DNA of 64,000 bases, taken from contig SBGD01000014.1 of NCBI GenBank assembly GCA_006226775.1, forward strand, positions 1-64,000. Reading direction: 5' to 3'. Under the pieces are notes generated by a model that was given only the letters and a program-made list of their open reading frames with translations, had not been told where the DNA came from and did no database searches. Origin of the DNA: Paracoccaceae bacterium (GTDB taxonomy: Bacteria; Pseudomonadota; Alphaproteobacteria; Rhodobacterales; Rhodobacteraceae). Below, piece by piece: positions 35,011 to 43,881 of this stretch; position 1 is the stretch's first letter, and the number at the start of each line of letters is the position of its first letter. Position numbers and translations under genes: made by a program.

Positions 35011-35070
35011 CGAAGACGGCCCGCAAGGGGCGGATGAGGGGCTCGTCAAGCCCGTGCGGGCATTCCTCGC
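35011..35070. repeat. Composite intergenic repeat, family B (inverted copy)
   Basis: CGAAGACGGCCCGCAAGGGG (35011-35030) plus CGGATGA is the reverse complement of the copies at 3921 and 28053. It is followed by TCAAGCCCGTGCGGGCATTC (35045-35064), which also occurs, nearly identical, in the composite at 47838-47896. It lies between the YrhK-like and GNAT genes. Confidence 0.6.
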
Positions 35071-35086
35071 CCCGGGGCCGGGCGCT

Positions 35087-35509
35087 TCAGACCTTGCGTT
35101 CCATCATCCGGTGCGGGATGCCGCCGTCCTCGAATTCCGCGCCATAGGCGGCAAAGCCCAGCTTTTCGTAGAACGGGATGGCGTAGAGCTGCGAGCCCAG
35201 CGCTGCCCTGGAAAACCGCCCGTCGGCGCGCATCTCGTCCAGCGCCGCGCGGATCAGCGCCGCGCCGAGGCCCTTGCCCCGCGCGCGTTTGATCACGCAG
35301 ACCCGGCCGATCTTGCCGATATCACCATTGGGCAGGATGCGCGCGGTGCCCAGCGCCTCGCCGTCCTGCCGGGCCAGCAGGTGGATGGCGATCTCGTCAT
35401 AGGCGTCGCGCTCGACCTCGGGCGGCACGCCCTGTTCATCGACGAAGACCTCGAAACGCAGCTTGAGACAGGTCTCGAAATCGTCGGTCCGGATGATCTC
35501 GGCACTCAT
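35087..35509 (-). CDS. GNAT family N-acetyltransferase
   Basis: This 140-residue acetyltransferase has the acetyl-CoA loop [16 protein letters not shown] and the upstream strand [10 protein letters not shown]. The C-terminal [18 protein letters not shown] is typical of GNAT and ElaA-like enzymes. The substrate is unknown. The ATG at 35509 overlaps the dapE stop (ATGA), so it is probably translated with dapE. Confidence 0.8.
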   Translation of the reverse strand: MSAEIIRTDDFETCLKLRFEVFVDEQGVPPEVERDAYDEIAIHLLARQDGEALGTARILPNGDIGKIGRVCVIKRARGKGLGAALIRAALDEMRADGRFSRAALGSQLYAIPFYEKLGFAAYGAEFEDGGIPHRMMERKV

Positions 35510-36651
35510 GCGAAATACTCCCTGAGGATTCGGCTGTAGATCGATTTGAGCTGATGCACCTGCTCCACCGCAACCCTTTCGTCGACCTGGTGCATGGTGC
35601 GCCCGACAAGGCCGAATTCCACCACCGGGCAATGATCCTTGACGAAGCGCGCATCCGAGGTGCCGCCGGTGGTCGACAACTCCGGCGTCACCCCGGTTTC
35701 CGCCGCCACCGCGCGCGTCACCAGGTCCGACAGCGGCCCCGGCGGGGTCAGGAAGCTTTCGCCCGAGATCTTCACCTTCAGCGCGATCTTCACGTCGAAC
35801 GCCTCTGCCACCGCATCGGCCTCGGCGTGCAGCCAGTCGGTCAGCACAGCGCCGGAATGGGCGTCGTTGAAGCGGATGTTGACGGTGGCGCGGCTCTGCG
35901 CCGGGATCACGTTGGTCGCCGGGTTGCCGGTGTCGATGGTCACCACCGCCAGCGTCGAGGCGTCGAAATGCGCGGTGCCGCGGTCCAGCTTGTGCGAGGC
36001 CAGCCGGTCCATCAGCCGCGCCATGGCGGGCAGCGGGTTCTTCGCCCGGTGCGGATAGGCGGAATGGCCCTGCACCCCGGTCACCGTGATCCAGGCCGAG
36101 AGCGACCCGCGCCGCCCGATCTTGATCATCTCGCCCATGCGGTCGGGGCAGGTGGGCTCACCCACCAGGCAGACCGACATCCGCTCGCCCTCGGCCTTCA
36201 TGTGATCGAGCAGCGCGGCGGTGCCATGTTCGGCGTCGCCTTCCTCGTCGCCGGTGATGGCGAGGATCACGGCGCCCTCGGGCGGCGTGTCGCGGACGAA
36301 ATCCACCGCCGCGGCGGCAAAGGCGGCGACGCCGGATTTCATGTCGGTCGCGCCGCGGCCATAGAGGAAACCGTCGCGGATCTCGGCGCCGAAGGGATCG
36401 GCGCTCCAGTCCTCGGGATTGCCCACCGGCACCACGTCGGTATGGCCGTTGAAGCCGAAGGTCTTCGCATGGCCCTTCTCGCCCCAGCGGGCAAGGAGGT
36501 TGCTGATCCCGCCCCGGTCCACCCGGGTGCAGGCAAAGCCCGCATCTTCCAGCAGGTCCTGCAAGAGCACGAGCGCGCCGCCCTCGTCCGGCGTGACCGA
36601 GGGGCAGCGGACCAGTTTCGCGGTAAGGTCGAGCGGATCAGTCGTTGGCAT
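35506..36651 (-). CDS. dapE: Succinyl-diaminopimelate desuccinylase
   Basis: This 381-residue M20 family zinc enzyme hydrolyses N-succinyl-LL-2,6-diaminopimelate in lysine and peptidoglycan precursor synthesis. Zinc ligands and the catalytic glutamate are seen in [34 protein letters not shown] and the C-terminal GRTMHQVDE. The inserted dimerisation domain with [13 protein letters not shown] is present. Start ATG 36651; 22 extra residues are possible upstream. It overlaps a GNAT gene at its end. Confidence 0.93.
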   Translation of the reverse strand: MPTTDPLDLTAKLVRCPSVTPDEGGALVLLQDLLEDAGFACTRVDRGGISNLLARWGEKGHAKTFGFNGHTDVVPVGNPEDWSADPFGAEIRDGFLYGRGATDMKSGVAAFAAAAVDFVRDTPPEGAVILAITGDEEGDAEHGTAALLDHMKAEGERMSVCLVGEPTCPDRMGEMIKIGRRGSLSAWITVTGVQGHSAYPHRAKNPLPAMARLMDRLASHKLDRGTAHFDASTLAVVTIDTGNPATNVIPAQSRATVNIRFNDAHSGAVLTDWLHAEADAVAEAFDVKIALKVKISGESFLTPPGPLSDLVTRAVAAETGVTPELSTTGGTSDARFVKDHCPVVEFGLVGRTMHQVDERVAVEQVHQLKSIYSRILREYFA

Positions 36652-36914
36652 GGCTGGGGCCTTCACGTTTCGGAATTGTGACCTATTTGCAGCGGCTTGC
36701 AGTGCCGCGCGACACATTCGCTTAACAGATGGCGGGCGCTGGTGCTAGGCTCGCGCGCAAGAATAAGCGTCGCCCATGGCGCGAAATCCAGGCGTCGCCG
36801 GAGACCTCCGGCACAGGATGTCGCGTCCATGGGTCTGAAAGACGCAACTTGTTGGAGCAGTACCATGGTTTTTCGGATTTGTTTTTCCCCGACGCCCGTC
36901 CCCCCGGGGGCCGG

Positions 36915-37976
36915 ATGAGCTGGGTCGCGGCCTGTTCCGCCACCGGCGCGCGCCAGGTCTTTCCGCCGTTCGACCGGGTGGCGCCACGCGGCGCGCTGCG
37001 GCGCGGCACGGTGCTGCTGGAGTGCCGGGTGACCGGGGTCGACCGGGCCGAGGCGATCCTGCGGATGCCCTTGCAGGCCCATGCCGCCGGGCATCTGTCG
37101 ATCCTTGCCCTGCCGAAGGGATGTTTCGCGCTGGTGGTGGCGCAGGGGCGGCAGATGGTGCACCGCACCCTGCGGCTGGCCGAGAGCGAGGGGGCGGCGC
37201 GCGTCCGGCTGAGTTTCGCCTGGGACTGCGATGCCGGCCTCGCCCGCTTCGCGGTGGAAGAGACCGAAGGCCCGGCCTTTGTCACCGGCCTGCTGGACGT
37301 GCCCGCGCCGCTGGCGATCAACAGCCTGACCGCCTTCGAGGCGATGGACCTCTGCGCCTGTCCGCAGGTCGACCTGGGGTTCCTCGCGATCTCCAACCGG
37401 GTCGAGCCGGTCGGCCCCCTGCCGGGGATGGCGGCGCGCACCCTGGTCGAGACGCCCTTCGGCGCGCGCGAACTCTCTGCGCTGCGCTGCGGCGACCAGG
37501 TGGTGACGCGCAATGGCGCGCCCGAACCGGTGCTGCACGTGGCGCAGCGGGTGGTGCCGGGGCTGGGATCCTTCGCGCCGATCCGGCTGCGCGCGCCCTA
37601 TTTCGGCTTGCAGCGCGACATCGTGGTGGCGCCGCACCAGAAGATTTTCCTCAGCGGCGCGGCGGTCGACTACACCTTCGGCTGCGAGGGCGTGCTGGTG
37701 CCCGCCGGCTACCTGGTCAACGGGGTGTCGGCGCTGGCCGAGCCCGACCTGCCGCTGGTGCATTACGCCCAGGCGCTGCTGCCCGGCCATGCGGTCATGG
37801 AGGCCAGCGGGATTTGGGCCGAAAGCCTCTATGTCGGGCGGCTCCGGCGCGATGGCGCGCGGCTGGCGGCGACCCTGCTGGCCGAGGTCAACCCGACGCT
37901 GCTGCCGGAACAGGCCCGGATGCCGCTGCCGGTGCTCAAGCGCTACGAGGCGCAGGCCCTGGCCGAGGTGGCCTGA
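36915..37976 (+). CDS. Hint (Hedgehog/intein) domain protein
   Basis: This roughly 353-residue protein has a long beta-rich N-terminal region and a Hint_2 domain at about 175-330: RTLVETPFGARELSALRCGD, then IVVAPHQKIFLSG and the LLPGHAVMEASGIW segment. The Cys or Ser that normally starts a self-splicing Hint domain is an alanine here (MAARTLVE), so autoprocessing is doubtful. Similar genes are common in Roseobacters; the role is unknown. The start is uncertain: the frame is open from ATG 36729, and I prefer MSWV at 36915. Confidence 0.65.
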   Translation: MSWVAACSATGARQVFPPFDRVAPRGALRRGTVLLECRVTGVDRAEAILRMPLQAHAAGHLSILALPKGCFALVVAQGRQMVHRTLRLAESEGAARVRLSFAWDCDAGLARFAVEETEGPAFVTGLLDVPAPLAINSLTAFEAMDLCACPQVDLGFLAISNRVEPVGPLPGMAARTLVETPFGARELSALRCGDQVVTRNGAPEPVLHVAQRVVPGLGSFAPIRLRAPYFGLQRDIVVAPHQKIFLSGAAVDYTFGCEGVLVPAGYLVNGVSALAEPDLPLVHYAQALLPGHAVMEASGIWAESLYVGRLRRDGARLAATLLAEVNPTLLPEQARMPLPVLKRYEAQALAEVA

Positions 37977-37985
37977 GCCACCGGG

Positions 37986-38339
37986 TCAGTCGCCCTCGAC
38001 CAGCGGGTCGAAGAACGGCGTCATCTGCGCCACGATGACCGAATTCTCGTCCAGCGCGCGCTGCATCAGCGCTTCTTCCTCGGCGTCGATCTCGTCGCCC
38101 GCCCTGCGCCTTTCGTCCAGCGTGCCATGGCCGGTGACGTCCAGCGGCGCGAGATCGGCCTGCTTCAGGATCGCCACGGTCTCGCGCACCGCCTCGGCCT
38201 CGTCGACGCCGGAGGCGTAGCAGATCAGCCCGGCGCCGGTTGCGCCCTCGGGCAGCCCGTCGCCGGACTTGCGCCCGACCTGGACCACGAGGGTATAGAC
38301 CTGCTGGCGCTGGGGTTTGGGGGTCTTCGGCTCGGGCAT
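37986..38339 (-). CDS. Conserved hypothetical protein (117 aa)
   Basis: I do not recognise this protein. It starts with a basic stretch (KTPKPQRQQ), then has two beta-like strands (YTLVVQVGR; GAGLICYASG) and an acidic helical C-terminus (DEIDAEEEALMQRALDEN). There is no signal peptide or membrane helix. It lies 79 nt after the DUF1244 gene on the same strand. The clean start and codon use suggest it is real. Confidence 0.6.
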   Translation of the reverse strand: MPEPKTPKPQRQQVYTLVVQVGRKSGDGLPEGATGAGLICYASGVDEAEAVRETVAILKQADLAPLDVTGHGTLDERRRAGDEIDAEEEALMQRALDENSVIVAQMTPFFDPLVEGD

Positions 38340-38418
38340 CGCGCTCTCCTGTCGGGCCGAGAGGTGCGGCAGCGCCTGCGCGATGTCAAGCGCCCGGCGG
38401 CCTCAGCCCCCGATGCGC

Positions 38419-38733
38419 TCAGCCCTTGTTGCCGACGTTCTCGGCAAAGGCCGTGTCGAAGGCCTTTTGCTTCTCCGGCCCGGCCTCGGTCTGGTGCTCG
38501 GCCTTCCAGCGGTCATAGGGCATGCCGTAGAAGATCTCGCGCGCCTGGTCCTTGTCCATCTCGATGCCGCGGTCGTTGGCGGCTTCCTGGTACCAGCGCG
38601 ACAGGCAGTTGCGGCAGAACCCGGCGAGGTTCATCAGGTCGATGTTCTGCACGTCGGTGCGCTTTTCCATCAGGTGGGCGCGCAGGGTGCGGAACGCCGC
38701 GGCTTCCAACTCGATACGTGTCTGGTCGTCCAT
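38419..38733 (-). CDS. DUF1244 family protein
   Basis: This 104-residue protein matches the small DUF1244 family of alphaproteobacteria: FRTLRAHLMEKRTDVQNIDL, then GFCRNCLSRWYQEAA with a paired CxxC, and YGMPYDRWKAEHQ. It is cytoplasmic by sequence, and the two cysteines could bind metal. The function is unknown. It lies 60 nt after the transglycosylase lipoprotein gene. Confidence 0.85.
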   Translation of the reverse strand: MDDQTRIELEAAAFRTLRAHLMEKRTDVQNIDLMNLAGFCRNCLSRWYQEAANDRGIEMDKDQAREIFYGMPYDRWKAEHQTEAGPEKQKAFDTAFAENVGNKG

Positions 38734-38793
38734 GTCAGTCTCCCTTGTCCAAACGCCAATATGGGCCTTCCGGCGGGGCCGGGGAAGGGCCTC

Positions 38794-39381
38794 TCAGCGG
38801 GCGTGGCGGCAGGAGGCCAGCTGGACCTGGTAGGTGATCGCACGCGTGCCGACCTCGTCGGCCACCCGCAACAGCCAGGCCTTGTCGTTGTAGGAGGCGC
38901 GAGCAAAGCCGGTATGGCCCTCGTGATAGGCCAGGTACTGGTTGCGCGCGTCATGCAGCGACAGCCCGTTGCGATCGCGGGTCTTGTTCATGTACCAGCC
39001 CATGAAATCGGTGGCATCGGTGATCTGGTCGCGCTTGGCCCGGCGCTTGCCGGTCTCCTTGCGGTACTCGTCCCAGGTGGCATCCAGCGCCTGCGAATAG
39101 CCATAGGCCGAGCTTTGCCGGCCCATGGGAATCACCCCCAGCTTGTAGCGCAGCGGCGTGCGGGCATTGCCGATGAACTTGCTCTCCTGGTAGATGGTGG
39201 CCATCTGGACATGCACCGGCACGCCCCAGCGCCTTTCGGTGGCGCGGAAGGCCTTGATGTATTTCGGACGCTGCTTCAGGATCGCACAGGCGTCATCAAG
39301 ATTGCGCGGCGCAGAGTGATTGCCACCGCCACAGGATGCGACGGCAAGCACGATCACCAATGCGCGAAGGACTCTGCTCAT
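38794..39381 (-). CDS. Transglycosylase SLT-domain lipoprotein
   Basis: This 195-residue lipoprotein has a lipobox LAVASC near residue 16, so it is lipid-anchored. The domain contains IYQESKFIGNAR (with the candidate catalytic Glu) and SSAYGYSQALDATWDEYR, as in soluble lytic transglycosylases. I chose ATG 39381 because GAGAGG lies just upstream; starts at 39396 and 39423 lack a ribosome-binding site. It is divergent from hspQ. Confidence 0.8.
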   Translation of the reverse strand: MSRVLRALVIVLAVASCGGGNHSAPRNLDDACAILKQRPKYIKAFRATERRWGVPVHVQMATIYQESKFIGNARTPLRYKLGVIPMGRQSSAYGYSQALDATWDEYRKETGKRRAKRDQITDATDFMGWYMNKTRDRNGLSLHDARNQYLAYHEGHTGFARASYNDKAWLLRVADEVGTRAITYQVQLASCRHAR

Positions 39382-39579
39382 CTGCCTCTCGCTCATGTTT
39401 TTTATCGTCTTGTTTTGTGGCATCCTAGCCGAAAGCGGGGCGCAGGGAAATCACGTTTTGGCAGATCGGCGGGGGACTGTTGATTCGCGGTTCACAGACT
39501 GTTTCTGGGAAAATGCGTGTCTAAATTGGACAATTACCCCTTGATGGCGCTACCCTGCGGAAATATGAGGTCTCTCCGA

Positions 39580-39906
39580 ATGCATACGTCGCGGGCAAAA
39601 TATCACTTGGGCCAGGTGGTCCGGCACCGAAAGCACCCCTTTCGCGGGGTGGTCTTCGATGTCGACCCGGAGTTCAGCAATACCGAGGAATGGTACAACG
39701 CCATCCCCGAGGACAGCCGACCCGCGCGCGAACAACCGTTCTATCATCTGCTGGCCGAGAACGATCAGAGCTTCTACGTGGCCTACGTCTCGGAGCAGAA
39801 TCTGGTGGCGGATTACTCCGGTCGCCCGGTGGAACATCCCGATATCCCCGACCTCTTCGGAGAGTTCGAGGACGGTGCCTATCCGCTGCATTTCCAGTTG
39901 AACTGA
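39580..39906 (+). CDS. hspQ: Heat shock protein HspQ
   Basis: This 108-residue HspQ/YccV family protein binds hemimethylated DNA and is reported in E. coli as a specificity enhancer for Lon protease. The motif KYHLGQVVRHRKHPFRGVVFDVDP at residues 7-30 and QPFYHLLAEN are characteristic. The start MHTSRAKYHLG was chosen because it matches family N-termini; ATG 39565 would add five residues. The C-terminus FQLN is usual. A structured intergenic stretch follows. Confidence 0.88.
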   Translation: MHTSRAKYHLGQVVRHRKHPFRGVVFDVDPEFSNTEEWYNAIPEDSRPAREQPFYHLLAENDQSFYVAYVSEQNLVADYSGRPVEHPDIPDLFGEFEDGAYPLHFQLN

Positions 39907-40255
39907 GCCGGTGGGCGGGGTGAACCGGGGGGCTGAGGCCGCGCCCGACACCTGAAGGCATCGCGGCCTTTCGTCGCATCCACAGGGTGGGTTCCCAACC
40001 CACGATCCCCCTTCGAAACCCCAGGAAACAGCCGTTCCTGCGCAGGTCCGATGCCGCGTGATGCACTGGCGATCTGGGAAGAAACCTCGGTACCGCGCAC
40101 TGGGTGGGGGCTATGAATACGCGGCACCGAGGTGAAGCTATATGCAGCTACCCCACCTGTATCGCCCTGCAATCTGACGCGGTTGCGATGTCATTGCGGC
40201 GGTTTTGCGGCATTTGCCCCCGCCACCCGGAAAGGCGCGGCGGATGTGCGCAATA
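39907..40255. other. Intergenic stretch of 349 nt after hspQ
   Basis: I see no credible coding frame here. The stretch holds several inverted repeats described separately (39957-40133). The remainder, 40134-40255, shows nothing recognisable. It separates hspQ from the end of the leftward RsbW-like gene. Confidence 0.6.
39957..40133. ncRNA. Candidate structured RNA region
   Basis: Three helices can form a three-way junction: GGCATCG/CGATGCC (39957-39963 with 40049-40055) encloses GTGGGTT-CCC-AACCCAC (39987-40003) and CAGGAA/TTCCTG (40022-40027 with 40035-40040). Downstream, ACCTCGGT-a-CCGCG (40084-40097) pairs with CGCGG-c-ACCGAGGT (40120-40133). The strand is not determined. It could be an sRNA, a 3' regulatory element or a set of terminators. 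This is inferred from sequence pairing only. Confidence 0.35.
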
Positions 40256-40708
40256 TCACACAACCGCAAAGCGCAAGGTCAGGGCGTTGCACCCGTCGGC
40301 ATGATCGTAGGCCAGATCCTCGGTCAGCTTGCGGATCATGAACCAGCCGAATCCGCCCTCGGGCAGGCTCTCTGTCGGGCCGTCGAGCGCGACCGCATCG
40401 CCATCGGGCGGGGTGCCTTCGGGAAAGGGGGTGCCGTGATCGCGCACGACACAGGTCAGCCGGCCGTCCTCGAGCGTCATGTCGAGCGAGAACCGACCGC
40501 CATCGCGGAACCCGTAGGCATGTTCGGCCACGTTGTTGAGCGCTTCGGCGAGGACGATGTGCACATTGCCGATACAGGCAATCGGCAGGCGCCATTCCGC
40601 CAGCACGGCCAATGCGCGGTCGAGAACCGCGCGCACCGCGAAGGTGCCGGTCTCTGCCTCGATCAGGATGCGGCGGTCTGCCATGCGGGTGGTGACGGCC
40701 TGGTCCAC
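40256..40708 (-). CDS. RsbW-like ATP-binding anti-sigma factor/serine kinase
   Basis: This 150-residue GHKL ATPase of the SpoIIAB/RsbW type would bind a sigma factor or effector and phosphorylate an STAS antagonist. The N box is AEALNNVAEHAY, the G1 box VRDHGTPF, and the G2-like box PEGGFGWFMIRKL. The start is GTG 40708 with GGAG 11 nt upstream. The STAS gene lies 25 nt upstream on the same strand, which supports partner switching. No sigma factor or phosphatase gene is nearby. Confidence 0.8.
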   Translation of the reverse strand: MDQAVTTRMADRRILIEAETGTFAVRAVLDRALAVLAEWRLPIACIGNVHIVLAEALNNVAEHAYGFRDGGRFSLDMTLEDGRLTCVVRDHGTPFPEGTPPDGDAVALDGPTESLPEGGFGWFMIRKLTEDLAYDHADGCNALTLRFAVV

Positions 40709-40733
40709 GTCGAACGGCGCTCCTGCACAGGGA

Positions 40734-41084
40734 TCAGTCGGCCTGCGCCATCAGCGCGGCGTCAAGCGTCGGAAACAGCGAAAAGACGGTGTCCATCCGG
40801 GTCAGCCGGAACACGCTTTCCACCGTGGGGGTCAGCCCGGCCAGATCGAGCCTGCGGCCCGCGCCCAGTTGTTTCATCGCCGCGACAATGGCGCCGAGCC
40901 CGCTGGAATCGATGAAGTCGACCTGGCGCAGGTCGAGAATCACCCGCCGCGCGCTGCCCTCGGTCTCGGCCCGCATCAGATCCTTGAACTGGATGGCCAC
41001 CGCGGCGTCGATCCGCCGGGCGTTCACCGTGACGATCTGAAGCGCGCCTTCCGATCTGCTGCTCATGTCCATGGCTTCGCTCAC
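40734..41084 (-). CDS. STAS-domain anti-sigma factor antagonist
   Basis: This 116-residue STAS protein has the phosphorylation motif VDFIDSSGLGAIVAAMKQL, with the target serine in the DSSGLG loop. In its unphosphorylated form it would bind the downstream RsbW-like kinase and free that kinase's partner. It is the first gene of a two-gene leftward unit and diverges from the thiolase gene. Confidence 0.85.
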   Translation of the reverse strand: MSEAMDMSSRSEGALQIVTVNARRIDAAVAIQFKDLMRAETEGSARRVILDLRQVDFIDSSGLGAIVAAMKQLGAGRRLDLAGLTPTVESVFRLTRMDTVFSLFPTLDAALMAQAD

Positions 41085-41165
41085 CTTGCGTTACGATTTC
41101 TCCAGCACGCTAGACGGCAAACCTTACTATTCGGTATGCAGAACTCGGAATTCAGGGAGAGCGAC

Positions 41166-42338
41166 ATGAAAGACGTGATGATCCTCGGCGCGGCCCGGAC
41201 CCCCATGGGCGGGTTTCAGGGCGAGTTCGAAGGCGTGCCCGCGGCGCAACTGGGCGGCGTGGCCATCGCCTCGGCCTTTCACGAGGCCGGCAGGCCCGCG
41301 GTCGACGAGGTGATCATGGGCTGCGTCCTGCCCGCAGGCCAGGGCCAGGCGCCGGCGCGGCAGGCGGGCTTTGCCGCCGGGCTGGGCGATACGGTGCCGG
41401 CCACCACGCTCAACAAGATGTGCGGCTCGGGCATGAAGGCGGCGATGATCGCCTGCGATCAGATTGCCCTGGGCCGGGCCGAGGCCATCGTCGCGGGCGG
41501 CATGGAGAGCATGACCGAAGCGCCCTACATGCTGCCGAAGATGCGCGGCGGCGCGCGCATCGGGCATGGACAGGTGGTCGATCACATGTTCCTCGACGGG
41601 CTGGAGGATGCCTATGACAAGGGCCGCCTGATGGGCACCTTCGCCGAGGATTGCGCCGCGCACTACCAGTTCACCCGCGAGGCGCAGGATCAATATGCCA
41701 TCGCCTCGCTCGACAATGCGCTGGAGGCCGAGCGCACCGGCGCCTTCACCGACGAGATCGCGCCGGTCACCCTGCACCAGCGGCACGGCGAGGAGATCAT
41801 CACCTGCGACGAACAGCCCGGCAAGGCGCGGCCCGAGAAGATCCCGATGCTGAAACCCGCCTTCCGCAAGGATGGCACGGTGACGGCGGCCAATTCCTCG
41901 TCGATCTCCGACGGGGCGGCGGCGCTGCTTCTGGGCACGATGGACCTGGCCGAGGCGCAGGGTGTGACGCCGCGGGCGCGCATCCTGGGCCATGCCACCC
42001 ATGCCCAGGCGCCGGGCTGGTTCACCACCGCGCCGGTGCCCGCGGCGCAGAAGCTGCTGGAGCGGATCGGCTGGAAGAAATCCGACGTCGATCTCTGGGA
42101 GGTCAACGAGGCCTTTGCCGTGGTGCCCATGGCCTTCATGCAGGAAATGGGCCTGCCGCGCGACATCATGAACGTCAACGGCGGCGCCTGTGCGCTGGGC
42201 CACCCGATCGGCGCCTCGGGCGCGCGGATCATGGTGACGCTGCTCAACGCGCTGGAAAAGCGCGGGCTCAAGCGCGGCGTGGCGGCGATCTGCATCGGCG
42301 GCGGCGAAGGCACGGCGATTGCCATCGAGCTGGTGTGA
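41166..42338 (+). CDS. Acetyl-CoA C-acyltransferase (thiolase)
   Basis: This 390-residue type II thiolase either condenses two acetyl-CoA or cleaves acetoacetyl-CoA. The nucleophilic Cys is in NKMCGSGMKA (about residue 87), followed by GGMESMTEAPYML, the His in GHPIGASGA (about 346) and the C-terminal CIGGGEG. The motifs are those of degradative or biosynthetic acetoacetyl-CoA thiolases. GGGAGAG lies 8 nt before ATG 41166; no partner genes are adjacent, so its pathway is not fixed by context. Confidence 0.88.
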   Translation: MKDVMILGAARTPMGGFQGEFEGVPAAQLGGVAIASAFHEAGRPAVDEVIMGCVLPAGQGQAPARQAGFAAGLGDTVPATTLNKMCGSGMKAAMIACDQIALGRAEAIVAGGMESMTEAPYMLPKMRGGARIGHGQVVDHMFLDGLEDAYDKGRLMGTFAEDCAAHYQFTREAQDQYAIASLDNALEAERTGAFTDEIAPVTLHQRHGEEIITCDEQPGKARPEKIPMLKPAFRKDGTVTAANSSSISDGAAALLLGTMDLAEAQGVTPRARILGHATHAQAPGWFTTAPVPAAQKLLERIGWKKSDVDLWEVNEAFAVVPMAFMQEMGLPRDIMNVNGGACALGHPIGASGARIMVTLLNALEKRGLKRGVAAICIGGGEGTAIAIELV

Positions 42339-42461
42339 GCGTGCAGGAACGGGCCGGGCCCGGGTGGTCCGGCGCGACAGCGCCTCGACATCGGGGCGGC
42401 GCGGACTAGCTGATCCGGCTCCGGTGCTCGTCGCCGTGAGCCTGCGCAGGAAAGAGGGCGG

Positions 42462-43103
42462 ATGAGCGACAGCACCGCAACACCATCGGCCCAGCCACGG
42501 GTGCGCACCGGGTTTGTCACCGGGCTGAGCCTTTATGCCTGCCTCGGCTGCGGGATCCTTGCGCTCAGCATCCTGATTGCCGATTTCGTGGTGCCGGGTC
42601 ACGACTGGATCGCCGACACGATCAGCGATCTCGGCGCCGGCCGCTACGAGTTCATCGTCGATATCGGCATCTATGCCTTTTCCGCCGCTCTCGTCGCCAC
42701 CGCGCTGGGCGCGGCGCATCTGCATCTGGGCGGTTGGGACTGGAGCCTCGGGGTGATCGGCCTCGCGCTGGCGGGGCTGATCGTCTTTCTTGTCGGCGCC
42801 CGCAACGAATATGGCGACAACGATCACGACGGCGTCGTGATCCACGTCTACCTTGTCTATGCGCTGGGGCTGTTGTTCACCCTCGTGCCGCTGGGCCTTG
42901 CCCGGGGCGCTGCGGGGGCCGGGGGGCGGCATGGCCGGGGGCTGGTCGGGCTGGCGCTGCTCTGGGTGGTCGCGGCACCGGTGTTCTTCTTTCTGCCGAC
43001 CGGGATCGACGGGGTCTATGAGCGCGGTCTCGGGCTGATTGCCATGGCGATGGTGGTGACGCTGGCGCATCTGTTCCGCCAGTGCTGCCGTCGTCGGGGG
43101 TGA
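42462..43103 (+). CDS. DUF998 family membrane protein
   Basis: This 213-residue protein has six hydrophobic segments and the family's early loop motif HDWIADTISDLGAGRYEFIVD. DUF998 proteins are integral membrane proteins of unknown function. GAAAGAGGGCGG lies just before ATG 42462. It stands alone between the thiolase gene and trmB on the same strand. Confidence 0.75.
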   Translation: MSDSTATPSAQPRVRTGFVTGLSLYACLGCGILALSILIADFVVPGHDWIADTISDLGAGRYEFIVDIGIYAFSAALVATALGAAHLHLGGWDWSLGVIGLALAGLIVFLVGARNEYGDNDHDGVVIHVYLVYALGLLFTLVPLGLARGAAGAGGRHGRGLVGLALLWVVAAPVFFFLPTGIDGVYERGLGLIAMAMVVTLAHLFRQCCRRRG

Positions 43104-43167
43104 TCCGTGCCGCGCCGGGCCGCTGTCGCGTTGCACCCATGGGCGCACCCGGCTAAACCCGCGCATC

Positions 43168-43881
43168 ATGAGCGACAAGACACATCCTTCCGGCGCCCCC
43201 TGGCGCAATTTCTATGGCCGGTTCAAGGGCAAGGGGCTGCGCAAGTCCCAGGAACGCTATCTCGACGAGGACCTCGACGCGCTCTCGCCCGGGCCGGTGG
43301 GCTGGGAGGTGAACCCCGAGCGCGCGCCGCTGGATATCGCGGCGCTCTTTGGCGGGCGGGATCTCTGGGTCGAGATCGGTTTCGGCGGTGGCGAGCACCT
43401 GGTGCATCAGGCGGCGGCCAACCCCGGCGTCGGGATCATCGGGGCGGAGCCTTACATCAACGGGGTCGCCATGCTCCTGGGCAAGGTGCGCGAGGCCGGG
43501 GTGAGCAACCTGCGCATCCATCCCGGCGATGCGCGCGATCTGTTCGATGTCTTGCCCGAAGGCTCGGTGTCCAAGGCCTTCCTGCTCTATCCCGACCCCT
43601 GGCCCAAGACCCGCCATCACCGGCGGCGCTTCGTGACGCCCGAGCATCTGGAGCCGTTGTCACGGCTCATGAAGCCGGGGGCCGAGTTCCGCGTCGCCAC
43701 CGACATTCCCGATTACGTGCGCCAGACGCTGATCGAGGTGCCGCGGCATGGCTTCGACTGGCTGGCGGAAGGGCCGGGGGACTGGCGGAATCCCTGGGCG
43801 GACTGGATTTCGACGCGCTACGAGCAGAAGGCGCTGCGCGAGGGGCGGGTGCCGCATTACCTGACGTTTCGGAAGCGGTAG
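43168..43881 (+). CDS. trmB: tRNA (guanine-N7)-methyltransferase
   Basis: This 237-residue SAM-dependent enzyme methylates G46 in the variable loop of tRNAs. The SAM-binding motif is WVEIGFGGGEHL, and the family's catalytic segment FLLYPDPWPKTRHHRRRF is intact. The N-terminal FYGRFKGKGL and the C-terminal WISTRYEQKAL are typical. Length is normal. A palindrome lies 36 nt after the stop. Confidence 0.93.
   Translation: MSDKTHPSGAPWRNFYGRFKGKGLRKSQERYLDEDLDALSPGPVGWEVNPERAPLDIAALFGGRDLWVEIGFGGGEHLVHQAAANPGVGIIGAEPYINGVAMLLGKVREAGVSNLRIHPGDARDLFDVLPEGSVSKAFLLYPDPWPKTRHHRRRFVTPEHLEPLSRLMKPGAEFRVATDIPDYVRQTLIEVPRHGFDWLAEGPGDWRNPWADWISTRYEQKALREGRVPHYLTFRKR

Noticed and set aside
36729-36914. Longer N-terminus for the Hint protein
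   Set aside because: ATG 36729 has no ribosome-binding site and the added residues overlap the dapE promoter region; kept only as an alternative.
39982-40016. tRNA-like TTCGAAACC sequence
   Set aside because: No acceptor stem, anticodon arm or T stem could be assembled around it.
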